A stretch of DNA of 64,000 nt from an uncultured Aquimarina sp. Lineage in GTDB: Bacteria > Bacteroidota > Bacteroidia > Flavobacteriales > Flavobacteriaceae. Location: the NCBI RefSeq assembly GCF_947500065.1, contig NZ_CANMQT010000002.1:682001-746000 (forward strand), read 5' to 3'. Below, in pieces: positions 10,058-18,278 of this stretch. Each line of letters starts with the position of its first letter. Position 1 is the stretch's first letter. Made by a program: the position numbers and the translations under genes. Under the pieces are notes generated by a model. It was given only the letters and a program-made list of their open reading frames with translations, was not told the DNA's origin and searched no databases.

Positions 10058-10204
10058 TTATCTAACAATTATTTTCTCAGTTATTCTATTAGAGTTATCT
10101 CCAATATTTACTATATAAACACCAGAAGCTACGCATAAGATATCTACATCGTACTTATACACTCCTTCTTCATTCTTAACTATATAATTAAACAGGTAAA
10201 TCCC
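10058..10204 (-). pseudogene. 3' relic of a T9SS-sorted protein gene
   Basis: This minus-strand frame has no start codon and is closed upstream by a TAA at 10205-10207. It encodes 48 residues that read as the end of a type A T9SS sorting domain: KYDVDILCVASGVYIVNIGD, then NRITEKIIVR and a stop. Ordinary sorting domains end in just this way (idisxLasGvYxVxi ... KiiVx). The upstream part of the domain and the whole passenger are gone. It is followed by its own hairpin at 9984-10023. The stretch 9881-10279 otherwise holds only that hairpin and the glyQS terminator. Confidence 0.75.
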
Positions 10205-10233
10205 TTAAAACCCTAAAAAATTAATAATTGAAC

Positions 10234-10262
10234 AAAAAAAAGCCGCTCAAAAAGCGGCTTCT
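10234..10262 (-). terminator. Rho-independent terminator of glyQS
   Basis: Perfect 8-bp stem AAGCCGCT/AGCGGCTT (10240-10247 with 10253-10260), loop CAAAA, followed on the minus strand by a run of T. It lies 20 bases past the glyQS stop. Confidence 0.85.
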
Positions 10263-10279
10263 TTTTTATTATTGGTAGT

Positions 10280-11815
10280 TTATTTTAACCAAAATTCAGG
10301 ATCTACTTTTTCTGATATAATAGATTTTAGTTCTGAAATCGGAACACGCTTCTGTTCCATAGTATCTCGATCTCTTACAGTAACCGATTGATCATTTAAT
10401 GTATCATGATCTATGGTAATACATATTGGAGTTCCAGCAGCATCTTGTCTTCTATAACGACGACCAATAGCATCTTTCTCATCATAAGCTACATTAAATT
10501 TCCATTTAAGATCTTCTACAATCTTTTCCGCAACCTCTGGTAATCCATCTTTTTTAACTAATGGTAGAATTGCTGCTTTTACTGGCGCTACCACAGCAGG
10601 CAGTTTCAATACGACTCTGCTAGATCCATCTTCTAATTGTTCTTCTTGTAATGCTGTAGCAAATACGGCAAGGAACATTCTGTCTAACCCTACAGATGTC
10701 TCTACAACATAAGGCACATAGCTTTCTTTTAACTCTGGATCAAAAAATTGTAATTTTTTACCAGAAAATTCTTCGTGTGCTTTTAGATCAAAATCTGTTC
10801 TGGAATGAATCCCTTCTAATTCTTTAAATCCAAAAGGGAAATTAAATTCTATATCAGCAGCTGCGTTTGCATAATGAGCTAATTTATCATGATCGTGGAA
10901 ACGATAATTTTCTTTTCCTAAACCTAAAGATAAATGCCAGTTTAAACGTGTTTCTTTCCAGTACTCATACCATTTCATTTCTTCTCCTGGGCGTACAAAA
11001 AATTGCATCTCCATCTGTTCAAACTCACGCATCCTGAATATAAACTGTCTTGCTACAATCTCATTTCTAAATGCTTTACCTGTCTGAGCAATTCCAAAAG
11101 GAATCTTCATTCTACCAGTTTTTTGAACATTTGAGAAATTAACAAAAATACCTTGCGCTGTTTCTGGTCTTAAAAACAAATCTGTAGCGGACTCCGCAGA
11201 AGCTCCCAGTTTAGTACCAAACATTAAATTAAACTGTCTAACATCTGTCCAGTTTTTTGATCCTGTATCTGGATCTGCAATACCTAATTCTTCTATCAGA
11301 GCTTTCACATCAGCTAAATCTTCATTTTCTAAAGATTTTGCCATACGCTTCAATACTCTCTGTTGTTCCGAAAGATATTTTACCACTCTTGGATTTGTAG
11401 CAACATATTGTTCTTCATCAAAAGAGTCTCCAAAACGTTTTTTAGCTTTTGCTATCTCTTTTTGAGCCTTTTGATATTGTTTTTCGGCATAATCCTCTAA
11501 CAATACATCGGCTCTATATCTTTTTTTAGAATCTTTGTTATCAATAAGCGGATCATTAAAGGCATCCACGTGACCGGATGCTTTCCAAGTAGTAGGGTGC
11601 ATAAATATTGCAGCATCTAGTCCTACAATATTCTGATGCATATACACCATACTTTTCCACCAATACTCTCGTATGTTCTTTTTTAGTTCTGCTCCATTCT
11701 GTCCGTAATCATATACCGCACTCAATCCATCGTAGATCTCACTAGAACCAAAAATATACCCGTACTCCTTAGCATGGGCTATAACCTTCTTAAATTTATC
11801 TTCTTGATTTGCCAT
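10280..11815 (-). CDS. glyQS: Glycyl-tRNA synthetase, dimeric single-chain type
   Basis: 511 residues, normal for the alpha2-type class II GlyRS found in Bacteroidota. It charges tRNA-Gly with glycine in the cytoplasm. Class II marks are visible: motif 2 around FRNEIVARQFIFRMREFEQM (about residues 230-250), RPETAQGIFVNF before it, and motif 3 near VVETSVGLDRMFLAV (about 365). The C-terminal anticodon-binding domain begins near VVAPVKAAILPL and contains the usual RYRRQDAAGTPICITIDHD block. The gene stands alone with its own terminator. Divergent or convergent partners are unrelated. Confidence 0.97.
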   Translation of the reverse strand: MANQEDKFKKVIAHAKEYGYIFGSSEIYDGLSAVYDYGQNGAELKKNIREYWWKSMVYMHQNIVGLDAAIFMHPTTWKASGHVDAFNDPLIDNKDSKKRYRADVLLEDYAEKQYQKAQKEIAKAKKRFGDSFDEEQYVATNPRVVKYLSEQQRVLKRMAKSLENEDLADVKALIEELGIADPDTGSKNWTDVRQFNLMFGTKLGASAESATDLFLRPETAQGIFVNFSNVQKTGRMKIPFGIAQTGKAFRNEIVARQFIFRMREFEQMEMQFFVRPGEEMKWYEYWKETRLNWHLSLGLGKENYRFHDHDKLAHYANAAADIEFNFPFGFKELEGIHSRTDFDLKAHEEFSGKKLQFFDPELKESYVPYVVETSVGLDRMFLAVFATALQEEQLEDGSSRVVLKLPAVVAPVKAAILPLVKKDGLPEVAEKIVEDLKWKFNVAYDEKDAIGRRYRRQDAAGTPICITIDHDTLNDQSVTVRDRDTMEQKRVPISELKSIISEKVDPEFWLK

Positions 11816-11898
11816 GGCGCAAAAATAACTGAATTTACATGAATTGAAAACGAATTTATTTAATTAATGATGGGATAAAGGAATTTCTGACAAAAACA

Positions 11899-11934
11899 TA
11901 AAAAAACCACCGTATTACTAATAACATGGTGGTT
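11899..11934 (-). terminator. Rho-independent terminator of the coiled-coil membrane protein gene
   Basis: AACCACC (11905-11911) pairs with GGTGGTT (11928-11934). On the minus strand the stem is followed by seven T residues. It lies 25 bases past the stop at 11959. Confidence 0.75.
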
Positions 11935-11958
11935 CGTATATATATTTTGAAAACTCTT

Positions 11959-12840
11959 CTATTTCAATTCAAACTGCGTATTATCAATCATTCTAGGACC
12001 AGAGAATAAGTTTACTACATAATTTCCTTTTACTAACTCTCCTTCAGCAGCATCTACCAAAACACAAACATCTAAAGCATCATTTTCATAAAAAACTTTA
12101 TTACGTCCACTATAAGTAAGTACAGCATCATCAAAGTTTACAGAAACTTTATCTCCAATTAAATTATTTTCAGGATTAATTACCTGAACAAATAAATCTT
12201 TATCGCCTTTTTCTGTTAATTTATTAGGTGAAAGCGTAAAACATACTCTAACTTTTTCTGCTCTACTCGATCTAGCTGTTGTAGTAATTTTACCACTATT
12301 ACGAACTCTAACACCTTCTGCTTTGATACCTGAAGCCTGTAATGCAGATCCTCTTTCTACAATTTCTGCCAATTTATTATTCTGTGTTGCCAAAGAATCA
12401 GAGAACACAATTCTTTCGGATAAAGCTGTATTAGTACTATCTAAATCAGTCGCTAACTGAGCATTAGCTGTTGTTAAACTATCTGCAAGTTTAAATAATC
12501 TTTCACGCTCTTTTTTCAGCTTGCTTACTTCTCTTCTGTATCGTGCTATCAATGCTACATTTGCATCATAGTCCTTTAAGCTATCCAGTAAAACAACAAC
12601 ACGTTGCTTTTCTTTAAGTAAATGATCATCCATTACTTCATTTAAAGCAATAGCATTATCATACTTTGTTATCAATTCCCCTAATTCGCTTTCAATTAAA
12701 TCCTTTTCTTGTTGCAAAATTGCTTTTTCTCTCTTTTCTTCGTTGTAAAACTTATACGTGAAGATCCCCAGAATTAATAATAGAGCTCCAAGAACACCAA
12801 TTAGTATCTTAAGGGTCAAGTTATTGTTTTGAGTTGTCAT
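11959..12840 (-). CDS. Membrane-anchored coiled-coil protein, unknown function
   Basis: 293 residues. One N-terminal membrane helix (about 10-27, LKILIGVLGALLLILGIF) follows a short polar start, giving a type II topology with the bulk in the periplasm. Residues 30-165 are a long coiled coil rich in Glu, Lys and Leu heptads (for example YRREVSKLKKERERLFKLAD). The C-terminal about 120 residues are beta-rich (KVRVCFTLSPN, VLTYSGRNKVFYEND) and could be a small Ig-like or stalk-tip domain. Homologues in Flavobacteriaceae are sometimes labelled chromosome-partition proteins, but there is no ParA ATPase motif here, so I do not use that name. It is divergent from comF and has its own terminator. Confidence 0.75.
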   Translation of the reverse strand: MTTQNNNLTLKILIGVLGALLLILGIFTYKFYNEEKREKAILQQEKDLIESELGELITKYDNAIALNEVMDDHLLKEKQRVVVLLDSLKDYDANVALIARYRREVSKLKKERERLFKLADSLTTANAQLATDLDSTNTALSERIVFSDSLATQNNKLAEIVERGSALQASGIKAEGVRVRNSGKITTTARSSRAEKVRVCFTLSPNKLTEKGDKDLFVQVINPENNLIGDKVSVNFDDAVLTYSGRNKVFYENDALDVCVLVDAAEGELVKGNYVVNLFSGPRMIDNTQFELK

Positions 12841-12918
12841 AATAAATTTCTAATTTTTGATGGTTACGTTAAATAGTAAATTTAGTTAAATATAGTAATT
12901 AATGTTAATTGACCTAAT

Positions 12919-13599
12919 ATGCTAAGCGACTTGGCTTATTTATTTTATCCTATATATTGTGCTGCTTGTGACAACCCCCTACATAAAAACGAAAGGATCT
13001 TGTGCACTTCCTGCAGACACAAGCTCCCATTAGGTAATTTTCATAAAGTAAACGCTAAAAAGATCGAAAAAGTATTTTATGGGCGAGTCAAAATAGAAAA
13101 CGCCACCTCTTTATTGGTGTTTGAAAAGGATGGTTTAGTGCAAAACCTCATCCATAATCTTAAGTATAGAGGTAGAGAAGAAATAGGAAAAGAACTGGGT
13201 ATCTGGCTAGGCCAAGAATTAGCTCAATCCACTGTTTATCAAAATATTGACACAATAATACCTGTACCTCTTCACCCTCGAAGATTAAAAGAAAGAGGGT
13301 TTAATCAAGTAGAGGAATTTGGAAAGGAAATCGCTAAAAAACTTAACGCAGAATACATTGATTTTGTTTTGAAAAAAAATTCCTACAATCAAAAACAATC
13401 AAAAAATAGTCGTTTAACACGTTGGAAAAACACTTCTGAAACATTTGGAGTACAGAATGAGTCCTTATTGATAAACAAACATATTTTAATTGTTGATGAC
13501 ATTGTAACCACAGGCTCTACTATTGAAGCGTGTATACAGGTTCTTCAATCAATTCCTGGTATCAAAATAAGTATTGCAACCATGGCTATCACCGTGTAG
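12919..13599 (+). CDS. ComF family phosphoribosyltransferase-like protein
   Basis: 226 residues, usual length. The N-terminus carries a four-Cys zinc site (Cys 14, 17, 29, 32: CAAC and CTSC). The rest is a type I phosphoribosyltransferase fold with the PRPP loop LIVDDIVTTGSTIE at about residues 190-204 and PVPLHPRRLKERGFNQ in the middle, the ComF hallmark. ComF acts in DNA uptake during natural transformation, where it works with the ComFA helicase and PriA in Firmicutes and Proteobacteria. No other competence gene lies nearby, so the cellular role here is only inferred. The gene overlaps nothing if the next lipoprotein starts at 13650. Confidence 0.93.
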   Translation: MLSDLAYLFYPIYCAACDNPLHKNERILCTSCRHKLPLGNFHKVNAKKIEKVFYGRVKIENATSLLVFEKDGLVQNLIHNLKYRGREEIGKELGIWLGQELAQSTVYQNIDTIIPVPLHPRRLKERGFNQVEEFGKEIAKKLNAEYIDFVLKKNSYNQKQSKNSRLTRWKNTSETFGVQNESLLINKHILIVDDIVTTGSTIEACIQVLQSIPGIKISIATMAITV

Positions 13600-13603
13600 A
13601 TTT

Positions 13604-13632
13604 TTTGTTTGTTATAAATAGTCGTTTCTTTG
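13604..13632 (+). promoter_or_regulatory. Possible promoter of the Ig-like lipoprotein gene
   Basis: TTTG at 13604-13607 and TTTCTTTG at 13625-13632 are 17 bases apart and resemble the Bacteroidota -33/-7 pair, with one mismatch in the -7 box. It lies between the comF stop and the ATG at 13650 and supports that start over one inside comF. Confidence 0.35.
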
Positions 13633-13649
13633 TGTTTTTTAAAATTGTA

Positions 13650-15272
13650 ATGGAGCATATGTATAAAAAATCCTATACGTTATTATTAACTGCTTTTTTC
13701 TTATTCTTGATTGTTAGTTGTGCCAAAAAAGGTACTATAACTGGTGGAGAAAAGGATGAAATTCCTCCAAAATTTGTGAAGGCAACTCCTCCTAACTTTT
13801 CAACAAATTTTGATAAAAACGAAATTCGGATATATTTTGATGAATATATAAAATTAAATGATCCTCAGAAACAGATCATTATATCTCCTCCAATGGATCC
13901 CAAACCAGAGATAACACCATTAGGAGGTGCTAGTAAATACATAAAAGTTAAATTTATAGATACCTTATTAGAAAACACCACATACAGCATCAATTTTGGT
14001 CAGAGTGTAGTAGACAATAATGAAGGCAATCCTAATCCTTTTTTTAGGTATGTTTTCTCTACAGGAAATTCTCTGGATTCTCTAAGAATACAAGGAGTTG
14101 TTGGTGATGCCTTAGAGAAAAAAGCAGATCCTTTTATAACCGTTGCTTTATATGAGGTTGATGAAAACTACACCGATTCTTTAGTGTTTCATGAAGTCCC
14201 GAGATATGTAACAAGTACATTGGATAGTATTAGTTTTGACCTTGACAATTTAAAAGAAGGGAAATATAAATTGATTGCTTTAAAAGACGCTGCAACCAAT
14301 TATACATACCAACCAAAGCAAGATAAAATTGGTTTTTATGAAGAAATAGTAACGCTTCCTGCAGATACAGCAAAAGCTTTTAAAATAGATTTATTTAAAG
14401 AGATTTTAGACTTTAAAGCCCTAAAACCAAAGCAAGTATCTAAAAATGAAATTATTTTTGGGTATGAAGGTCTTGTAGATTCGATGAAAATCCATTTAGT
14501 AAGTAAAGCTCCGGAAAATTTTGAAACCAGAATTCTACCTGATAAAGCAAAAGACACATTACACTATTGGTTTAAACCTTTTTTTGAAGCAGATTCTTTA
14601 ATTTTCGAAGTAACCAATGCAAAAAATTACAGAGATACTTTAGTAACAAGGTTTAAGGATCAATACAAAGACTCCATAAAATTAACTAATAATGTAAAAG
14701 GAAGTTTAACTTTTAATCAGGATTTTACACTTTTTTCAAACACCCCAATTGAAGCTATTGATGAAAAATTCATCTCATTAATAGACAAAGACACTTTAGA
14801 AATTCCTTTTTCTGTACAATTGGACAAAATCAAAAATGAAGCAGTATTCACTTTCGAAAGAACAGAAAGTAATGCATATAAAGTACAATTACTACCTGAA
14901 GCTATTACCGATTTTATTGGCAATGTAAATGATACTATTAATATCAATTTCAGAACTAAAAAACTAGCAGATTACGGCACTATCTTTTTTACACTTCAAA
15001 ATGTTAAACAATATCCGGTTATAATTCAGGCAACCGATGAACAAGGAAAATTTATTGACGAAAAAGTAGTAACTAAAGAAGAAACTACTGTCTTTGACAA
15101 CTTAGATCCAGGTAAATACAATTTACGTATCATTTTGGACGCCAATAAAAATGGAATATGGGATACGGGTAATTTTCTAAAAGGGATTCAGGCAGAGCAA
15201 GTAGTGTACTATCCTCAGCCAATCGAGGTTAGAGCCAATTGGGAATTAAAACAAACTTTTATTTTGGAATAA
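13650..15272 (+). CDS. Lipoprotein with N-terminal Ig-like (SbsA-type) domain
   Basis: 540 residues from ATG 13650 (ATG 13659 is equally possible). The frame is open upstream into comF, but only these starts give a lipoprotein signal: MYKKSYTLLLTAFFLFLIVSC with lipobox IVSC. The mature part opens KKGTITGGEKDEIPPKFVKATPPN and continues into an SbsA-like Ig domain (FDKNEIRIYFDEYIKLNDP, then TYSINFGQSVVDNNEGNP, to about residue 140). The rest is beta-rich and includes a prealbumin-like fold near the end (LDPGKYNLRIILDANKNGIW). This architecture is conserved in Bacteroidota but has no assigned function. Its stop overlaps by 14 bases the stop of the convergent amidase gene. Confidence 0.8.
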   Translation: MEHMYKKSYTLLLTAFFLFLIVSCAKKGTITGGEKDEIPPKFVKATPPNFSTNFDKNEIRIYFDEYIKLNDPQKQIIISPPMDPKPEITPLGGASKYIKVKFIDTLLENTTYSINFGQSVVDNNEGNPNPFFRYVFSTGNSLDSLRIQGVVGDALEKKADPFITVALYEVDENYTDSLVFHEVPRYVTSTLDSISFDLDNLKEGKYKLIALKDAATNYTYQPKQDKIGFYEEIVTLPADTAKAFKIDLFKEILDFKALKPKQVSKNEIIFGYEGLVDSMKIHLVSKAPENFETRILPDKAKDTLHYWFKPFFEADSLIFEVTNAKNYRDTLVTRFKDQYKDSIKLTNNVKGSLTFNQDFTLFSNTPIEAIDEKFISLIDKDTLEIPFSVQLDKIKNEAVFTFERTESNAYKVQLLPEAITDFIGNVNDTININFRTKKLADYGTIFFTLQNVKQYPVIIQATDEQGKFIDEKVVTKEETTVFDNLDPGKYNLRIILDANKNGIWDTGNFLKGIQAEQVVYYPQPIEVRANWELKQTFILE

Positions 15273-16047
15273 TCCGAAAGCTATCGGCATCTTCCAAAAA
15301 AGGTAACTTTTTGCGAATAGTATCGATGCGAGATTTATCTAACGTTACAGGTAAGATAGCTTCTTTTTCAATTGGATTTTCTTCTAAAACAGAATTTCCT
15401 AATACATCATAGACTGCAGAATGACCATTGTATTCATATCCTTTACCGTCTAATCCCACTCTATTGACCCCAATGCAATACGACATATTTTCTATAGCCC
15501 TGGCTTTTAGCAGAGTATCCCAAGCATTTATTCTTGGTTTTGGCCAACTAGCAACATAGATAAGTAAATCATATCCAGATGTATTTCTTGCCCATACAGG
15601 AAATCTAAGGTCATAACAAACTTGCGGTTTAATTTTCCATCCTTTATAATGAATAATCACCTCTTCATTTCCTGCTGTAAATACTTCCTCTTCCTTAGCT
15701 AAGGTAAATAATTGATGCTTATCATATTTCTGAATTGTACCATCAGGTTTCACAAAAAGAAAACGATTATAAAATTTTCCGGAATCCTGGATAATAATAC
15801 TTCCCGCAATAGCACACTCTTTTTCTTTAGCTAATTTTTGTAACCAACTAATAGTTTCACCATCCATGGTTTCAGCAACTTCAGCGGCATTCATGGTAAA
15901 TCCAGTATTGAACATCTCTGGCAAAATAATCAGATCTATATCATTATGTATGGATTTGATCTTTTCTGTAAAAACCGCCCTATTCTGAATCGGATTTTCC
16001 CAGGCTATATGAGATTGGATTAAGGCAATGTTTAAGGTAGTGTTCAT
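15259..16047 (-). CDS. Omega-amidase / nitrilase-superfamily carbon-nitrogen hydrolase
   Basis: 262 residues, normal for YafV-type omega-amidases. The Glu-Lys-Cys catalytic triad is in place: Glu in LIILPEMFNTGF (about 43), Lys in YDKHQLFTLAKEEE (about 110, PDGTIQKYDKHQ) and Cys in KIKPQVCYDLRFPVW (about 143). These enzymes hydrolyse alpha-ketoglutaramate or alpha-ketosuccinamate to the keto acid and ammonia, a clean-up step after glutamine transamination. Substrate here is inferred from family resemblance. The gene is followed on the same strand by nothing related; the next minus-strand gene lies upstream 56 bases away, so co-transcription from there is possible. Confidence 0.88.
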   Translation of the reverse strand: MNTTLNIALIQSHIAWENPIQNRAVFTEKIKSIHNDIDLIILPEMFNTGFTMNAAEVAETMDGETISWLQKLAKEKECAIAGSIIIQDSGKFYNRFLFVKPDGTIQKYDKHQLFTLAKEEEVFTAGNEEVIIHYKGWKIKPQVCYDLRFPVWARNTSGYDLLIYVASWPKPRINAWDTLLKARAIENMSYCIGVNRVGLDGKGYEYNGHSAVYDVLGNSVLEENPIEKEAILPVTLDKSRIDTIRKKLPFLEDADSFRIIPK

Positions 16048-16103
16048 AGTCTAAAAATAATGAAATTTGCCTTTTTCATCTAACATTTTTTAAACCATCT
16101 TAA

Positions 16104-17312
16104 TTAAAATATAGTATAACCAAAAGCAATAGAAAAAGAACTGTAATTAGAAGACCAAAATGTATATCTCTTAAAAAGATCTCTATTAAATCCATATCGA
16201 GCTTCAACACTGTACTTATTTTTATATCTATATCCAAAACCAAAAAACAAATTATTCCAAACATCCGCACTCTTCACGGATTCAACATTATTTGACCTAT
16301 TATTTTTGAACTCTAAAATATCCGAATTAAGATTAAAATCTAAAGTAACACCTCCTAAATTTGCAAACAATGCAGATTTATCGTTTAAAAAAAAATAACG
16401 CCTAACTCCAATAGGAATTTCTATAGAACTATAACTCGCTTCTACTTCTCTCTCAGAATCTAATTCATCAGAATGGTATGATTGAAACGTAGGTTCAAAA
16501 ATAAGAGACCACCTATTGTTTTTAAAAGGAAAAATATATTCAACTTCAAGACCGATCCTCGGCCCTAGTTTTCTTCCAAAATCAAATTCCTCAAAGCCTG
16601 CCTCAGGATTACTGGCTTTAAAGGAAGCAAAAGAAACTCCTGGTCTAATACTTATATTTAACCCCCCTTTATTTTCTTTTCTTTTAACTATTATATAATT
16701 TGGATCAACACAACTGTTATACTTTTCAAAATATTTAATTAAATCATTTCTTTTGTATTCTAAATTTGACAACTCCTCATACTTGGTTTTATCGCATCTT
16801 ACATTCGTCCATAGTGTTCGTTTATACTCATCATTTTTAGTGACTTCTGAGCCTTTTAAATACATCTTATAGACAAGCTGATTAATTTCAACTTCTTTTA
16901 TCTCATAAAAAAACCTTACTAAATTACTTTCCTTGTACGAATACAGGTTTGCTTCACCTGTTACCAAAACCTTTAAGAAAAGAGTTTCTTTCTTAAAATC
17001 AGGGTTCATTTTGCCATCCAAAAAACTTAATTTATCACTTGAACGGCCCATCTTAACAGTAAATCTTTGGTATTTAGTTTTATCAGTAATGACGAATTCC
17101 GAAACATTTGCAATACTATTATCTAAGGACTCCGAATCAAGTGATAATTTATATTTAAAAGATGTAGGGTTATTTTTCCAATCCGAATTCCTTATAAAGC
17201 AATCAGTTTTTGTTCCATCATTAGATATAAAATATCCTTTTTCATATCTAGTCTGGCCGTAGCTGTTAAATGTAAAAATTGTTATAAAAGCAAGAAGTAA
17301 AAATTTATTCAT
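16104..17312 (-). CDS. Outer-membrane beta-barrel protein (PorT-like fold), unknown function
   Basis: 402 residues with a signal peptide (1-19, ends NSYGQ). Residues 22-205 form an N-terminal domain starting YEKGYFISNDGTKTDCFI, a pattern common in Bacteroidota surface proteins of unknown role. Residues about 215-402 are a small barrel: LNISIRPGVSFASFKA, GPRIGLEVEYIFPF, IEIPIGVRRYFFL, and a last strand SFSIAFGYTIF ending in Phe. This looks like the outer-membrane protein beta-barrel domain family. No clear partner is adjacent. Confidence 0.75.
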   Translation of the reverse strand: MNKFLLLAFITIFTFNSYGQTRYEKGYFISNDGTKTDCFIRNSDWKNNPTSFKYKLSLDSESLDNSIANVSEFVITDKTKYQRFTVKMGRSSDKLSFLDGKMNPDFKKETLFLKVLVTGEANLYSYKESNLVRFFYEIKEVEINQLVYKMYLKGSEVTKNDEYKRTLWTNVRCDKTKYEELSNLEYKRNDLIKYFEKYNSCVDPNYIIVKRKENKGGLNISIRPGVSFASFKASNPEAGFEEFDFGRKLGPRIGLEVEYIFPFKNNRWSLIFEPTFQSYHSDELDSEREVEASYSSIEIPIGVRRYFFLNDKSALFANLGGVTLDFNLNSDILEFKNNRSNNVESVKSADVWNNLFFGFGYRYKNKYSVEARYGFNRDLFKRYTFWSSNYSSFSIAFGYTIF

Positions 17313-17593
17313 AAGTAAGTATGAGAGTCTATGCTCTCAAATTATTTTAAGGTTAAATACACAAGGGTCTTAAAAATTTCGAGCGCAAATTTATATTAAA
17401 AATCTATTTCTAATCACTAAAAACAGGATTCATTAAGATCCTTCTTAATACAACTGTTGATTTCGTTATAAGTATGTGTCAAGACAGAGCAAAATGTTAC
17501 CCTGTTATTGGCAAATCTTCTCTGGAGTTTGATTTTTTAACCTTGTATTTAACTGGTATGACACTATAGGACTTAATGTTATGAATAGTTCTC

Positions 17594-18055
17594 TTAGTCA
17601 ACAATAACCTCATCAAAATGAGCTACCTTCTTTTTTGAAGAAATTGAAATTGTATCAATTTGTGACCTCTCTATTTTATTTATATTATTTTCTTCAATAA
17701 TGAAATCTATTTGAGTGATACTTTTATTCGATACATTAGAAAAGTCGGATTCTATTTCCTGCATATCCGAAACTAAATTCAATTCAAAATTCTGGCCAGC
17801 AATCAAAAGATTTGCTCCCTTCCATGTTTTAATATGAAAACTCCCTATAACAATTGTTTTTACATAGTAATAACCTGCTAACTCAACAACATCCATATAG
17901 ATCTCATTCAATTGAGATTTAGCAAATAGCGTCCCTTCTACTTTAATTATAACATCTTCAGTATAGGTATCGACGTGCAATTTTTCCATAGCTTTTACAT
18001 TACCAAGAGCTGCTTGCACTTTTAATATAGAACGTTTTAAACCCATAATTCTCAT
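17594..18055 (-). CDS. Hypothetical cytoplasmic protein
   Basis: 153 residues; an alternative ATG lies three codons in (MGLKRSILKVQAALG). No signal peptide or membrane segment. The opening SILKVQAALGNVKAMEKLHVDTY is helical; the middle is a set of beta strands with a hydrophobic core (YYYVKTIVIGSFHIKTWKGANLLIAG), which might be a small OB- or PilZ-like barrel; I do not recognise a family. It stands alone, with 281 bases before the barrel-protein gene where I see no gene or clear signal. Confidence 0.6.
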   Translation of the reverse strand: MRIMGLKRSILKVQAALGNVKAMEKLHVDTYTEDVIIKVEGTLFAKSQLNEIYMDVVELAGYYYVKTIVIGSFHIKTWKGANLLIAGQNFELNLVSDMQEIESDFSNVSNKSITQIDFIIEENNINKIERSQIDTISISSKKKVAHFDEVIVD

Positions 18056-18245
18056 TTAGACTCCAAAAATAACTTTTCATTTAAAATAGCTGCCATTCTA
18101 ACTTACATTTTATATCCTATTTTATTTACAAGTTTTAGATTGAATTAAAACAATGATAAATATGTTATTTGATAATCAAAATTTCATAACCTAATAATCA
18201 TCAATATTTGAACTGTTTCCTCTCGTCATTTTTCCAGAAAATCCT

Positions 18246-18253
18246 TATTTTCG
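18246..18253 (+). promoter_or_regulatory. Possible -7 box for ileS
   Basis: TATTTTCG matches TAnnTTTG with one mismatch and lies 25 bases before the ileS ATG. No convincing -33 box is seen at the proper spacing. Confidence 0.3.
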
Positions 18254-18278
18254 CACACTTAATAGAAAGAACGATCAA

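Noticed and set aside
11959..12840. ParA-type chromosome partition protein
   Set aside because: Homologues may bear this label, but there is no Walker A motif; the protein is a membrane-anchored coiled coil.
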